The notes under the pieces were generated by a model. It did no database searches. It was not told where the DNA came from and worked only from the letters and a program-made list of their open reading frames with translations. A stretch of DNA of 9,586 nt, from contig CALMNV010000180.1 of assembly GCA_937873285.1 (NCBI GenBank), positions 1 to 9,586 on the forward strand. Reading direction: 5' to 3'. The stretch comes from an uncultured Intrasporangium sp. GTDB taxonomy: Bacteria; Actinomycetota; Actinomycetes; Actinomycetales; Dermatophilaceae. A program made the translations under genes and the position numbers. Below, piece after piece: positions 9,317 to 9,586 of the stretch (position 1 is the first letter of the stretch; each line of letters opens with the position of its first letter).

Positions 9317-9586
9317 GCGGATCGGCTTCGGGCAGCGGCGAATGCTCCTCTTCGGATTTGCGGGCGGCATACCACCAGACCATCGCAGAGATTCCCGCGA
9401 GGAGCATGATGATGCTGACCCCTGTCCAGACAATGTTTTCTCCCGTCGGAAGGTTCCCCACCAAGGGTTCATAGGGCCAGTTGTTCGTGAAGGAAATCGT
9501 ATCGTTCGGTCGATCCGTGGAAGCCGACCAAGAGGACCAGAAGAAGAAAGCCGAGAGCCAGCGGAGCCGTGTTTTATCCGTTAATG
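9317..9586 (-). CDS. Nitric oxide reductase large subunit (quinol type), internal fragment
   Basis: Read from the right edge, the frame gives about 89 residues: [76 protein letters not shown] and PLPEADPL. This matches, from memory, the part of quinol-dependent nitric oxide reductases (qNor/NorZ) where the periplasmic domain (TNNWPxEPLxxN) leads into the next transmembrane helix. The enzyme reduces NO to N2O with electrons from quinol. Both ends are missing: the N-terminal part lies beyond the window and the catalytic heme-copper core is lost at the breakpoint. Use of AAA, TTT, TCA and ACA codons and lower GC are unlike the rest of the window. The assignment is by recognition, not by search. 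Confidence 0.7.

Noticed and set aside
8535..9464. Minus-strand frame continuous with glpK and reaching across glpD into the nitric oxide reductase fragment
   Set aside because: It is in frame with glpK only by chance. The stretch antisense to glpD has no recognisable protein and an Arg/Gly/Ala-rich shadow composition; GlpK clearly begins at 8534.

Overview
The window is high-GC DNA (roughly 70% or more over most of its length), densely coding, with GTG starts, short gene gaps and actinobacterial gene families. It looks like a chromosomal stretch of an actinobacterium. An Intrasporangiaceae-type organism is my guess from codon and word usage, not something the sequence proves. The last ~270 bases are different: they drop to about 56% GC and carry part of an unrelated gene on the opposite strand.

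Layout, left to right. (1) 1-1164, plus strand: the end of an ECF sigma factor gene (5' end outside the window), then an Asp23/Gls24-family gene whose N-terminus carries an anti-sigma-like HxxxCxxC motif, then a doubtful 30-codon ORF. (2) 1321-6298, minus strand, transcribed from right to left: a secreted alpha/beta hydrolase joined through one transmembrane helix to an ABC ATPase, then a translationally coupled ABC-2 permease, then a separate SGNH/GDSL lipoprotein hydrolase. The hydrolase-ATPase gene is split by an apparent one-base frameshift near 5436-5439; restored, it would encode about 1006 residues. (3) 6407-6913, plus: thiol peroxidase (tpx), ending in a strong 21-bp inverted repeat and a G-rich repeat array shared with the end of the convergent glpK. 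(4) 7008-8534, minus: glycerol kinase (glpK), divergent across 78 bp from (5) 8613-~9305, plus: glycerol-3-phosphate dehydrogenase (glpD), which breaks off after about 231 of an expected ~550-580 residues. (6) ~9317-9586, minus: an internal piece of a quinol-type nitric oxide reductase, butted directly onto the broken glpD.

How the genes work together. The sigma factor and Asp23-like protein form a likely regulator pair for an envelope response. The hydrolase-ATPase fusion and its permease should assemble into one membrane complex with a hydrolase domain outside, an ATPase inside and a six-helix permease; its substrate is unknown. GlpK and GlpD would convert glycerol to dihydroxyacetone phosphate, but glpD is incomplete here. 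Tpx reduces peroxides.

The most notable items are the hydrolase-TM-ATPase fusion, the Asp23 protein with a zinc-anti-sigma signature, the enriched heptamer GGCATAC, the tpx/glpK repeat block, and the glpD/nitric oxide reductase breakpoint. The breakpoint and the frameshift may both be assembly or sequencing errors.
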